A DNA stretch of 64,000 bases, from positions 36,326-100,325 of the forward strand of contig DASTRY010000011.1 of the NCBI GenBank assembly GCA_035760965.1. The letters run 5' to 3'. The notes under the pieces are model-generated. The model had not been told where the DNA came from and ran no database searches. It was given only the letters and a program-made list of their open reading frames with translations. This stretch comes from JADGHX01 sp035760965 (GTDB lineage: Bacteria; Pseudomonadota; Gammaproteobacteria; Steroidobacterales; Steroidobacteraceae). Shown here in pieces: positions 17,821 through 25,876 of this stretch (the first letter of the stretch is position 1; every line of letters begins with the position of its first letter). The position numbers and the translations under genes are program-made.

Positions 17821-19011
17821 ATGAGCAACCCCTCGAACAGCGTCGCCTGGCAGCGTATTCCGCAAATCGTCTCGTTCGCGGAGCATGTCACGTTCACGGA
17901 AACGTACGGCTTCGCCGGCAATTCCGGCAAAGTGAACCTCGAAGGGCAATTGCTGCGCGCGCCCGATCGTCCTTCGAAAACGCTCTTCGTGTTCATGCAC
18001 CCTACCTCGACGTTGCAACTCTTGCCGATGCCGATGGCGCTTGCAGATCGCGGTCTGCACGTGCTGTGCGCGGCGAGCCGCTACGCGAAGAACGACAGTG
18101 CGTTGATCATGGAGAAGGTCGCCGTCGACCTCGGTCGATGGATGCGCCATGCGCGTGAAGCGCTCGGCTATGAGCGTGTGGTGCTGGTCGGCTGGTCGGG
18201 TGGCGGCTCGCTATCGCTGTTCTATCAGGCGCAGGCGGAACGGCCGGATGTGACGCACACGCCGGCGGGAGACCCGGTCGACCTCGTCGCCGAGAAGCTA
18301 GTCGCTGCAGACGGAGTGATCTTCGTTGCGGCACACCTGTCGCGCGCGGAGACCCTGACGGAGTGGCTCGACCCTTCGGTCACTGACGAGCTCGATCCCG
18401 ATCGGCGCGATCTCGCACTCGACATCTATTCGCCCGAATGTCCGGCGCAACCGCCCTACACGGCGGAGTTCATCGCCACCTTTCGTGCCGCACAGATCGC
18501 GCGCAATCGGAAGATCACGGCGTGGTGTCAGGAGAAGCTCGCGCAGCTGCGTGCCGCGAAAACGGGCGAGATGGAACGCGCGTTCGTCGTTCACAGAACG
18601 ATGTGCGATGTGCGCTGGCTCGACCCGAACGTGGATCCCAACGGGCGCACGCCCGGCCGGTGTTACATGGGCGACCCGCGGGCGGTGAACGTCGGGCCGG
18701 TGGGGCTGGCGCGCTTCTCGACGCTGCGGTCGTGGCTGAGTCAGTGGAGCTACGACCTGTCGAATGCGAAAGGACCGGCAAACGCCGCGAAAATCCGCCG
18801 CACGCCGGTCCTGCAAATCGAGAACACGGCGGACGATGCCGTCCCGGCCACCCACAACCCTACGATCTACGCCGCGCTCGCGACCCCGGACAAGCGCCTG
18901 CTGCGGGTCGAGGGCGCGACGCACTACTACGTCGGCCAGCCGGAGTTGCTCCGTCAGTGCACCGATCTCGTCATCGAATGGAGCCGCGAGAAGCGGTTCC
19001 TGCCGGACTGA
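17821..19011 (+). CDS. Alpha/beta-fold hydrolase
   Basis: The product has 396 residues. A nucleophile elbow GWSGGG is near residue 125, the loop FVFMHPTSTLQLLPMP occupies the oxyanion position, and a C-terminal EGATHYYVG supplies a possible catalytic His. An insertion between the nucleophile and the C-terminal acid makes it longer than the usual 270-300 residues. It follows the FAD monooxygenase by six bases. It may hydrolyse an ester or amide before or after hydroxylation. No specific family name is recognised. Confidence 0.75.
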   Translation: MSNPSNSVAWQRIPQIVSFAEHVTFTETYGFAGNSGKVNLEGQLLRAPDRPSKTLFVFMHPTSTLQLLPMPMALADRGLHVLCAASRYAKNDSALIMEKVAVDLGRWMRHAREALGYERVVLVGWSGGGSLSLFYQAQAERPDVTHTPAGDPVDLVAEKLVAADGVIFVAAHLSRAETLTEWLDPSVTDELDPDRRDLALDIYSPECPAQPPYTAEFIATFRAAQIARNRKITAWCQEKLAQLRAAKTGEMERAFVVHRTMCDVRWLDPNVDPNGRTPGRCYMGDPRAVNVGPVGLARFSTLRSWLSQWSYDLSNAKGPANAAKIRRTPVLQIENTADDAVPATHNPTIYAALATPDKRLLRVEGATHYYVGQPELLRQCTDLVIEWSREKRFLPD

Positions 19012-19015
19012 CGCG

Positions 19016-19546
19016 CTATGAGCGTTGCTTCAGCAGCTGCGACTTGCGACGCGACCACTCCTGCAGCCGGCCGTGCGCTTCCGCTTTCGCCTTCGCGAGA
19101 AAGCCGGGCTTTTCGGTGCGCGCCGCGATTTCCAATCGCAACCCGTTCGGGTCGAAGAAGTAGATGGAGCGCACGAATCCATGATCGACGGGCCCGATGA
19201 CATCCACGCCGAAACTCTCGAGACGCGCATGCATGGCGAGCACGTTCTCGACCGAGGCCGTCTCCATCGCGAAGTGCTGCACCCAGGCCGGCGTGTTCGG
19301 CGACGGCGCCGGCTTCTCGTTGCGGCCCAGATCGAAGAACGCGATGTACGAGCCGTCGCCGAGCTCGAAGAAAAAGTGCGCGTACGGGCCCTCCTCCCCG
19401 GTGCTCGGCACACGCTCCGCAAGCATGCAGTGGACGAGCGGCACGCCGAGGATGTCTTCGTAGAAATGCCGCGTCTCCTCGGCATCCCGACACGGATAGG
19501 CGAAGTGATAGAGACCCTTCAATTGCGCTACATGACCGGGCTGCAT
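19016..19546 (-). CDS. VOC-superfamily (glyoxalase/extradiol dioxygenase fold) protein
   Basis: The product has 176 residues and two beta-alpha-beta modules. Candidate metal ligands are His in LYHFAYPCRD, His in WVQHFAMETA and Glu in NGLRLEIAAR, the usual VOC set. The ending is basic and helical. Proteins of this kind include lyases, isomerases and small extradiol-type dioxygenases, so a ring-cleavage role cannot be excluded. It converges on the hydrolase gene, leaving four bases between the stops. Confidence 0.8.
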   Translation of the reverse strand: MQPGHVAQLKGLYHFAYPCRDAEETRHFYEDILGVPLVHCMLAERVPSTGEEGPYAHFFFELGDGSYIAFFDLGRNEKPAPSPNTPAWVQHFAMETASVENVLAMHARLESFGVDVIGPVDHGFVRSIYFFDPNGLRLEIAARTEKPGFLAKAKAEAHGRLQEWSRRKSQLLKQRS

Positions 19547-19641
19547 CGCGTTCCTCGGCTCGTTCTGCCGCGCCTGCCGCGCGTCGGTCCCGAGGATAAG
19601 CCGTGGCGCGCAGGCTTCCCATCCTCCCGGCAGGAGGACAC

Positions 19642-20490
19642 ATGAATCACAACGATTCTCCGCAGCACATCGCGGCGGGCATCATTCCCGCCATCGGCCG
19701 CGCGGATTTTCCGGAGCGCCTGCTGGCCGTGTATCGCAGCCTCGCCGGCTGCGATCTCTGCTCCGCGTTCTCGTGGGATGCCGGGCGCGGTCCACGCCTC
19801 CTGTTCGCGGCGGGTGGGCATCCGCATATCCCCGAATTCGCGCTCACGGCGTCGCGCGCATATGCGCAGAGCTATTGGCGGCTCGATGCGGTGGCCCGGC
19901 CCGAAGCGCGCCGTGACGCCAGAGGCTTGTCGCTCGTGCGCACCGCCGCCGCCGATATTCGCGACGCGGAGTATCGGCACTACTGTTATCAGCGAGGCGG
20001 CGTATCCGAACGCCTGACGCTGTTGGATACCGACGATCCCGTCGTGAGCGTCAACGGCTATCGCAGCGTCACGCGAGGCCCTCTGAGTCCGGAATCGGTA
20101 CAGCGCATGAAAGAAGCGGGCCCAATACTCATCGCTGCGGTACGCCGTCACAACGAGCTGGTCGAAAGCGCCGCGCAGGCCGATGCCGCACCGTCGCACG
20201 CCGAGCTGGTGCAGCGGGCGCGCGAATGGGGATTGAGCGCGCGCGAAGCGGAGGTTGCCGCCGCACTGGCGACGGGACGAACTCAGCCCGAAATCGCCCG
20301 GCGCTCCGGGCTCGCGCTCACGAGCGTCATCACCTATCGGCGACGCGCTTATCAGAAGCTACAGGTGTCGGATCGACGGGAGCTGCGGGCACTATGCGAG
20401 CGCCTGCTTGCACCGGGCGAGCCATCGCTTCGAGGAAGCGCCGCAACGCGACGGACTCGTCGGACTTGCGCCAGCACACGCGAATTTTGA
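19642..20490 (+). CDS. LuxR-family (GerE-type HTH) transcriptional regulator
   Basis: The product has 282 residues from ATG 19642, which is preceded by an AGGAGG ribosome site at an ideal distance. An in-frame ATG at 19603 lacks such a site. The C-terminal helix-turn-helix is clear: WGLSAREAEVAAALATGR, TQPEIARRSGLALTSVITYR and LQVSDRRELRALCERLL. The N-terminal 180 residues match no sensor domain I recognise. The last 161 bases overlap the 3' end of the convergent LysR gene. Confidence 0.85.
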   Translation: MNHNDSPQHIAAGIIPAIGRADFPERLLAVYRSLAGCDLCSAFSWDAGRGPRLLFAAGGHPHIPEFALTASRAYAQSYWRLDAVARPEARRDARGLSLVRTAAADIRDAEYRHYCYQRGGVSERLTLLDTDDPVVSVNGYRSVTRGPLSPESVQRMKEAGPILIAAVRRHNELVESAAQADAAPSHAELVQRAREWGLSAREAEVAAALATGRTQPEIARRSGLALTSVITYRRRAYQKLQVSDRRELRALCERLLAPGEPSLRGSAATRRTRRTCASTREF

Positions 20491-21301
20491 ACGACACATT
20501 GAGATCGGAAACTTTCCGCAGCACCACGCTGCTCGACTGCACGCGCTGCTCCGAGTATTCGACGAAACCGATGCCCATACCCACCGCGACGAGGCTCAGG
20601 AGAATGGAATGCGTGGCGGTCTCCTGAATGATGTTCGGCACCACGCCGTGACTCACGCAGGCGCGCATCAGGATCTCCGAATAGCTCGGCGCGCGCTTCC
20701 TGAACGGCCACAGAAATCGCTCGCCGCGCAGGTCCTTCATGCGGATCTGCTTGGCGTTCGCGAGTCGGTGCCCCTTGTAGAGCGCGAGCACGATCTCGCT
20801 CTCGCCGATGTCCCTGTAGTCGAGCAGCTGCTTGTGCGAGTCGTCCTGATGCACGTCGTACACGATCGCTGCGTCGATCTCGGCGTTCTTCACCGCCTCG
20901 ATCTGATCCTGCGAGCTCATCGGCAGCAGCTCGAGCGTGACGTTCGGCTCGTTCAGCCGGAACGCGAGCAGCTTGCTCGGAATGTCGCGGTGGCCCGAGG
21001 CGATCTCGCTGAACCCGACGCGCACGGTGCCGAAGTGCCCGCTCGCATAGCTGCGCGCCTTCTCGATGGAGCGCTCGACGTGCGCCAGGATCGCCTCGGA
21101 TTCGCTGAGAAACATGCGGCCGGCGGCGGACAGCTGCACGCCGCGCGGCTTGCGCTCGAACAGGGCGACGCCCAGCTCTTGCTCGAGATGGCGGATCTGG
21201 CGGGTGAGAGCCGGCTGGGCGACGTGCAAGATCTTGGCCGCGCGGCCGAAGTGCTGTTCGCGACCGACCGCCCGAAAGTAGCGCAGGTGACGCAGTTCCA
21301 T
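20330..21301 (-). CDS. LysR-family transcriptional regulator
   Basis: The product has 323 residues. The N-terminal winged helix is typical: MELRHLRYFRAVGREQHFGR, then AKILHVAQPALTRQIRHLEQ. A substrate-binding effector domain follows. The conserved part ends near FLEAMAR. The remaining roughly 28 residues are Pro/Ala-rich and lie antisense to the DNA-binding domain of the LuxR gene, so the tail is probably not functionally constrained. It lies downstream of the cupin-SDR-CMD operon on the same strand and may regulate it. Confidence 0.9.
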   Translation of the reverse strand: MELRHLRYFRAVGREQHFGRAAKILHVAQPALTRQIRHLEQELGVALFERKPRGVQLSAAGRMFLSESEAILAHVERSIEKARSYASGHFGTVRVGFSEIASGHRDIPSKLLAFRLNEPNVTLELLPMSSQDQIEAVKNAEIDAAIVYDVHQDDSHKQLLDYRDIGESEIVLALYKGHRLANAKQIRMKDLRGERFLWPFRKRAPSYSEILMRACVSHGVVPNIIQETATHSILLSLVAVGMGIGFVEYSEQRVQSSSVVLRKVSDLNVSFKIRVCWRKSDESVALRRFLEAMARPVQAGARIVPAAPVDPTPVASDKRVADR

Positions 21302-21367
21302 GCTGCGCTAATACCGTTCGGGTATCGAAAACGCAAGCATCGGACGCGTGCGGCAAGAACGGCGTGC

Positions 21368-21940
21368 TCAGCCCCGCGCGTCGAGGTCGGGATCGAGCGT
21401 CACATCCGGGTCGATCGGCACGCCCGCGGTGTTCAGGAACATCCCGAGCATCGTGAAGTGCCCGACCGTGAAGATCGCATCCATGCACTGGCGCTCGTCG
21501 AAGTGCGCGGCGAGCCGGCCCCAGAGGTCGTCCGGCACGAAATGGTCGGCGACGAGCGCGTCGGCGCTCGCGATCAGCGCGGCATCCGCATCGGTCCATC
21601 CACCTTCCGCGATGGGTCGCTTGAGCGCCTGGATTTCATCGTCGCGCAGCCCGGCGCGGCGCGCGAACAGTACGTGCCGCGACCATTCGTAGCCGGACCG
21701 GACGCGCCATGCCGTGCGCAGCGCGAGGATTTCGCGCTCGCGCGGCCTGAGCGGGTTGCTGTCCGACATCACATGGGTCGCCCAGACGCGGAACGCCTGC
21801 AGCGCTGCGGGATGGCGCACGAACGCACGCGAGACGGCAAAGTCGGCGCCCAGCTTGCGGAACGGCGCCATGATGGCTTCCTGCTCGGCGTTCATTTCCT
21901 CATCGCGCAACGGCGGCAGGCGCGGCGTGTTCGTTCGCAT
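21368..21940 (-). CDS. Carboxymuconolactone decarboxylase-family protein, copy 3
   Basis: The product has 190 residues, longer than the two other CMD-family proteins here. The region LRPREREILALRTAWRVRSG, then YEWSRHVLFARRAGL and DDEIQALKRPI, is the CMD/AhpD-like helical core, with Trp-Ser-Arg-His where AhpD has its CxxC. Hence it is unlikely to be a peroxidase. It ends the operon that begins with the cupin gene at 23656 and the SDR at 22720, 15 bases after the SDR. The reaction is unknown. Confidence 0.8.
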   Translation of the reverse strand: MRTNTPRLPPLRDEEMNAEQEAIMAPFRKLGADFAVSRAFVRHPAALQAFRVWATHVMSDSNPLRPREREILALRTAWRVRSGYEWSRHVLFARRAGLRDDEIQALKRPIAEGGWTDADAALIASADALVADHFVPDDLWGRLAAHFDERQCMDAIFTVGHFTMLGMFLNTAGVPIDPDVTLDPDLDARG

Positions 21941-21955
21941 GACTTCGGTGCCTCT

Positions 21956-22720
21956 TTATTGCGCGAGATAGCCGCCATCGATGACGAGCGTCTCGCCGAG
22001 CGCGAGACTCGCGCGCGGGCTCGCGAGCCACAGCACGGCGTCCGCCACCTCGGAGGGCTCGCCGAGCCGCCCGATCGGCAGGCCCTTGCGGATGAGCGCA
22101 TCGGGAAAGGGATCGACGAACGCGCCGGTGCTCTTGCCCAGAGGCGTGCGCACGGTCCCCGGCGCGATCGCGTTGATGCGGACGCGCGTCTTCGCCAGCT
22201 CGAGCGCCACGGAGCGCGTGATGCCGATGATGCCGTGCTTGGAGGCGACGTAGGCGGCTCCGCCCGGCGAACCGACGAAGGCGACGTTCGATGCGGTATT
22301 GATGATGACGCCCTGATTGCGCGGGCGCATGTGACGCACCTGGGCGCGCACGCAAAGCCACACGCCCTTCAGGTTCACGTCGATGACCTTGTCCCAGTCG
22401 GCCTCGGGCGTCTCCTCGATCGGCCGGAACGGCGCACCGATGCCGGCGTTGTTGAAGCCGACGTCGATGGCGCCGAATGTCTCGATTACGTACGCGTGGG
22501 CGGCCTCGACCGCTTCGGCGTTCGAGACGTCGACTTGCCGCGTGAGCACGTCGGCACCGCTCGCGCGCAGCGCCGATTCCGCCTGCGCGAGCAGTTCTGC
22601 GTTCCAGTCGAAGATCGCGATGCGCGCGCCCTCGCGTGCGAACGCCTCGGCGCAAGCGAAGCCGATGCCGCGCGCACCACCGCAGATGACGACCGACTTG
22701 CCTGCCAGCTCGAGGTCCAT
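21956..22720 (-). CDS. Short-chain dehydrogenase/reductase (SDR)
   Basis: The product has 254 residues of classical SDR type. The cofactor loop GGARGIGFACAEAFA, NNAG at about residue 88, catalytic Ser in INTASNVAFVG, and YVASKHG with the catalytic Tyr and Lys are present, as is the C-terminal LVIDGGYLAQ. An acidic residue at the end of beta-2 (IFDWNAE) suggests NAD rather than NADP. It oxidises a secondary alcohol or reduces a ketone. It sits between the cupin and CMD-family genes, with 15-base gaps on both sides. Confidence 0.88.
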   Translation of the reverse strand: MDLELAGKSVVICGGARGIGFACAEAFAREGARIAIFDWNAELLAQAESALRASGADVLTRQVDVSNAEAVEAAHAYVIETFGAIDVGFNNAGIGAPFRPIEETPEADWDKVIDVNLKGVWLCVRAQVRHMRPRNQGVIINTASNVAFVGSPGGAAYVASKHGIIGITRSVALELAKTRVRINAIAPGTVRTPLGKSTGAFVDPFPDALIRKGLPIGRLGEPSEVADAVLWLASPRASLALGETLVIDGGYLAQ

Positions 22721-22735
22721 GCTCCTGCCCCCGCG

Positions 22736-23656
22736 TCAGACGCTCGCCGTGTCGGGCATCGGATACTCGTCCGCGTTCTTGACCCATCCCGGCTGCAGCG
22801 AGAAATCGAGGCGCGGCGGCGAGAAGATGTCGGCCATTCGATTGCCTTCCGGTCCGGGCTTCTGGCTCTCCGAAGTATGGATGACGCGCGCCGGGATCAT
22901 CGTGGCCGAGGGCGATCCGACCTGCACGTGCACATCCTCGCGCCAATCGTTCTTGTTGAGACCCCACGGCCAGCGCATGTGATGGATGAAGCTGCCCGCG
23001 AGCACGAGCGAGCACTGGTCGAAATCGTGATGGCTGTGCGGCGACATCTTCGTGACGTCGCGCGCGCCGTGTCCCGGCGGCGGGAAGTTCAGCATGATCG
23101 TCGAGCAGCGCCAGATCGGCCCCATCTGACCCGGCTTGCGCTCCTTCTGCAGGTCATAGACGCGCAGCTTGTAGCCGTCGCGCGGTGCCGGCCAGGGCTT
23201 GAAGGGCGGATTCGCCGGATCGGGTTGTGCATACACCTGCGCGTTCGCGCACTTGGCCGCGAGATCTGCGGACTGTGTCGTGAACAGGCGAACGACGCGC
23301 CCTCCTTTCGCCAGACGGATCTCGCTCTCTCCCGGCGGCACGATGAGGAGCTGATGTCCCGGGCCGCGCACCGACTGGCCGCCAGCGGTGGCCTCGTACG
23401 GCGTGCTCTCGTCGGGCAGGAGGATCATGTACTCATCGATCTGGCTGCGCCGCGAGAAGCTCGCACCGGGCTGCGCTTCGATGTAGTTGACGATCAGGTT
23501 CTGGCTCCGCGTGTACCACGCGCGACCGTTCGCGTCATCATCGACGGGCGGGTCCTCGTAGTACAGCCCGTAGCTGGCGGGCATTGCCGTGGTGCCCGAT
23601 TGCGTGTCGCGGCTCGGCGCGGCGAGCGCCGCACGGGGATCCGATTTGTCGTACAT
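22736..23656 (-). CDS. Cupin-like protein of unknown function, copy 2
   Basis: The product has 306 residues from ATG 23656; a longer frame to 23917 runs across the divergent promoter and is not favoured. It is clearly homologous to the product at 11675, sharing VDDDANGRAWYTRSQNLIVN, the His-rich SPHSHHDFDQCSLVLAGSF, and WVKNADEYPMPD at the C-terminus. The paired His residues suggest a metal site in a bicupin-like fold. It heads the cupin-SDR-CMD operon and is divergent from the secreted DUF6282 gene, with a GTTAWC-type site between them. Confidence 0.7.
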   Translation of the reverse strand: MYDKSDPRAALAAPSRDTQSGTTAMPASYGLYYEDPPVDDDANGRAWYTRSQNLIVNYIEAQPGASFSRRSQIDEYMILLPDESTPYEATAGGQSVRGPGHQLLIVPPGESEIRLAKGGRVVRLFTTQSADLAAKCANAQVYAQPDPANPPFKPWPAPRDGYKLRVYDLQKERKPGQMGPIWRCSTIMLNFPPPGHGARDVTKMSPHSHHDFDQCSLVLAGSFIHHMRWPWGLNKNDWREDVHVQVGSPSATMIPARVIHTSESQKPGPEGNRMADIFSPPRLDFSLQPGWVKNADEYPMPDTASV

Positions 23657-23688
23657 GCGGCAATTCCTCTGCGTGATGTCGCCTAAAA

Positions 23689-23702
23689 GATAACATGATA
23701 AG
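23689..23702 (-). promoter_or_regulatory. Recurrent GTTAWC-type operator, site A
   Basis: On the minus strand this reads CTTATCATGTTATC, matching the recurrent element GTTAWC(G/A)TGNNANC. It lies in the 85-base gap between the divergent cupin (23656) and secreted DUF6282 (23742) genes. Confidence 0.55.
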
Positions 23703-23741
23703 TATACTTGCTGTGCTGTCAAACGAACGGGAGGGACTGCA

Positions 23742-24788
23742 ATGCTCGTGTCCATGAAGAAGGCGGCGCTCGGCGCAGCCGGTCTCCTGATGCTCGCCGC
23801 CGCGCAGGGCGCCGCGCCGAGCAAGGAGCGGATCAAGTGGGCGCCCGCGCCGAGCTCGATCGTCAATCCGTCGACGAACAAGGACCTCGATGCGTGGGAA
23901 TCGTACAAGGCACGCAAGCCCGAGCCGCGGCCCGATGAGCATCTGGAGGACCCCGTTCTGCAGGGCGCGATCGACGTGCACGCGCACTTCGGCCCCGACT
24001 CCTACGATCGTCAGTGGGACGCGTTCGAGATCGCGAAAGCTGCACACGCGCACGGCATGCGCGGCCTGGTCCTGAAGAATCACTACACCGAGTCGGCCGG
24101 CCTCGCGTATCTCATCCGCAAGTACGACGACGTGCCGGGCCTCGAGGTGTTCGGCGGGCTCGCCCTGAATTCGACGGTCGGCGGAATCAACCCGCAGGCG
24201 GTGCGCTACTTCGCCGAGGTGCAGGGCCACTACGCGAAGATCGTCTGGATGCCGACGCACGACTCCATGACCGAAGTCCAGCATCTCGGACAGGTGCGGC
24301 CCTACGTGATCGTCTCGAAGAACGGCGTGCTGCTGCCGGAGGTGCTCGAGGTGCTCGACCTCATCAAGCAGTACGACCTGACGCTGGCGACCGGCCACGT
24401 CCTGGCAGACGAAATGGTGCAGATCGTGAGCGAGGCGAAGAAGCGTGGCATCGATCGCATCATCGTCACGCACCCGAATCTCGGCCCAATGTTCACGGAT
24501 CCGACGATCGAGCAGCTCCGGCGCGTCACCGCCATGGGCGCGTATGCCGAGGTCGTCTCATCGGAGCTGCTCGGCAAGCTGAAGGACCAAACGGTCGCGG
24601 CGATCCGTACGCTCGGGCCCGCTCACTGCATCGTCTCCTCCGATAGCGGCTTGACCGGCTTCTACGGCCACACCGATGCGCTGGTGCGCGCCGCGCGCGT
24701 GCTGCGTCAGGAGGGCTTCAGCGAGGACGACCTGAACGCGATGTTCAAGGCGAACCCGGCGCGGGCGCTGGGGTTAGCCGTGCAATGA
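23742..24788 (+). CDS. DUF6282-type amidohydrolase-fold protein, copy 2 (exported)
   Basis: The product has 348 residues with an N-terminal Sec signal peptide (KKAALGAAGLLMLAAAQGAA), unlike its two paralogues. The ligand set is kept: HxH in IDVHAHFGP (H80, H82), Lys in LVLKNHY (K112), His in LATGHVLAD (H219), His in IIVTHPN (H244) and Asp in VSSDSG (D301). A GGAGGG ribosome site precedes ATG 23742. A periplasmic metal-dependent hydrolase-like reaction is inferred. It is divergent from the cupin gene, and its 3' end overlaps the convergent SnoaL-like gene by 44 bases. Confidence 0.78.
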   Translation: MLVSMKKAALGAAGLLMLAAAQGAAPSKERIKWAPAPSSIVNPSTNKDLDAWESYKARKPEPRPDEHLEDPVLQGAIDVHAHFGPDSYDRQWDAFEIAKAAHAHGMRGLVLKNHYTESAGLAYLIRKYDDVPGLEVFGGLALNSTVGGINPQAVRYFAEVQGHYAKIVWMPTHDSMTEVQHLGQVRPYVIVSKNGVLLPEVLEVLDLIKQYDLTLATGHVLADEMVQIVSEAKKRGIDRIIVTHPNLGPMFTDPTIEQLRRVTAMGAYAEVVSSELLGKLKDQTVAAIRTLGPAHCIVSSDSGLTGFYGHTDALVRAARVLRQEGFSEDDLNAMFKANPARALGLAVQ

Positions 24789-25269
24789 GCGGATTATCCT
24801 GCGGCGACTCGCCGGTCATCTCGTTGTAGATCCGGCGATGAGTGAAGCGCCAGCCGTCGGCGGTACGCACGAGGTCGTCCTGGTAGTACCCGTACGCCGC
24901 GACGTACGGCCAGCGCTGCAGGTTGTCGTTGTTCAGGTCGAGCCAGTACGCCCAGGCGCGCGCGCGATCGCCCTGGATGTCGAACACGCGGTTCGTCACG
25001 AAATGCCGCAAGCGAAACGGCTTGCGCGGCCCGGCGGCGGCCGCGAGATTGTCGAAGAACTTGCCGATGTTCACGCAGGCTTTGTAGATCGCCTCGCGCC
25101 CCTTGGCGGAGCCTTCGGGCCACTCGAGCACCGCATCCTCGGTGAAGAGCGAGGCGTACATCGCGGGGTCGTGCCAATCGAGCGCGAACATGTAGCGGCT
25201 CTGCATCTCGCCGATCACCATCTTGTCGATGACTTCCTGCAGCGCCGCCGGATCGGGTTGTGTGCTCAC
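24745..25269 (-). CDS. SnoaL/NTF2-like protein, copy 1
   Basis: The product has 174 residues from GTG 25269. The cone-shaped alpha+beta barrel is suggested by RYMFALDWHDPAMYASLFTE and DAVLEWPEGSAKGREAIYKA near the start, then LRHFVTNRVFDIQGDRARAW. The last strand has DGWRFTHRRIYNE. Members include ring-hydroxylating-dioxygenase small subunits, ketosteroid isomerase and dehydratases, so the reaction cannot be assigned. It is divergent from a second SnoaL-like gene at 25360 across a gap with operator site B. Confidence 0.75.
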   Translation of the reverse strand: MSTQPDPAALQEVIDKMVIGEMQSRYMFALDWHDPAMYASLFTEDAVLEWPEGSAKGREAIYKACVNIGKFFDNLAAAAGPRKPFRLRHFVTNRVFDIQGDRARAWAYWLDLNNDNLQRWPYVAAYGYYQDDLVRTADGWRFTHRRIYNEMTGESPQDNPLIARLTPAPAPGSP

Positions 25270-25287
25270 GTTGCCGCCCTGGATATA

Positions 25288-25301
25288 GTTAACGTGTTCA
25301 C
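25288..25301 (+). promoter_or_regulatory. Recurrent GTTAWC-type operator, site B
   Basis: The site reads GTTAACGTGTTCAC. With its flanks, ATAGT...ACTAT, it forms a near-perfect 20-base palindrome centred on CGTG. It lies between two divergent SnoaL-like genes. Confidence 0.6.
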
Positions 25302-25359
25302 TATGCAGTAAGCTTTCGGGCCGCGCAACAGCACCCGCGCTGCACACGGGGGAACGAGC

Positions 25360-25872
25360 ATGGCGAGGAAGTTCGACAACACGGATCTGATTGCGGAAAC
25401 GCTGCGCACGCTGCTCGATCGGCAGCTCATCCAGGACCTGTTCACACGCTATTACAGCGACCTCGGCGGCGCCGACGCCGCGGCGTTCGGCAAGTACTTC
25501 GTCGAGGAGGCGGAGCTCGACGTGAACGGCATCGTGGTGCGCGGCCCCGAGCAGATCGCCGAGCTGTACCGCCGCGTGGCGGCCGACAAACCGCGGCGTG
25601 CGGGCACGTTCCGCATGCTGCTCAGCAATCCGCAGATCGAAGTGACGGGCACCACCGCGACGGCGAGCTTCCTGTGGACCCAGCTGCTGAACGATTCGCT
25701 CAAGGGTCCGCCGCAGCTCATCGAGCAAGGCCGCGAGTTCGATACGCTGGTGAAACGCGGCGGCGAGTGGCGCATCAAGAAGCGAGTCGTGATCGCCGAT
25801 TCCGGCATGCCCGATCTGTTCGACGAAACGTACCGCCCGCGCGCGGACGCCCGGCTGCGCGTCGACGACTGA
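25360..25872 (+). CDS. SnoaL/NTF2-like protein, copy 2
   Basis: The product has 170 residues. Helical opening LDRQLIQDLFTRYYSDLGG, then AAFGKYFVEEAELDVNGIVV, RGPEQIAELYRRVAADKPRR and a final strand FDTLVKRGGEWRIKKRV fit the NTF2/SnoaL fold. It is not closely similar to the neighbour at 24745. It is convergent with the HSL-type hydrolase at 25877, leaving four bases. It may be an isomerase or dehydratase; no catalytic residues can be named with confidence. Confidence 0.72.
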   Translation: MARKFDNTDLIAETLRTLLDRQLIQDLFTRYYSDLGGADAAAFGKYFVEEAELDVNGIVVRGPEQIAELYRRVAADKPRRAGTFRMLLSNPQIEVTGTTATASFLWTQLLNDSLKGPPQLIEQGREFDTLVKRGGEWRIKKRVVIADSGMPDLFDETYRPRADARLRVDD

Positions 25873-25876
25873 GCGG

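Noticed and set aside
20255..23686. An 1143-codon open frame on the plus strand
   Set aside because: It is antisense to the LysR, CMD, SDR and cupin genes, is extremely Arg/His-rich and shows no family. High GC makes such mirror frames common.
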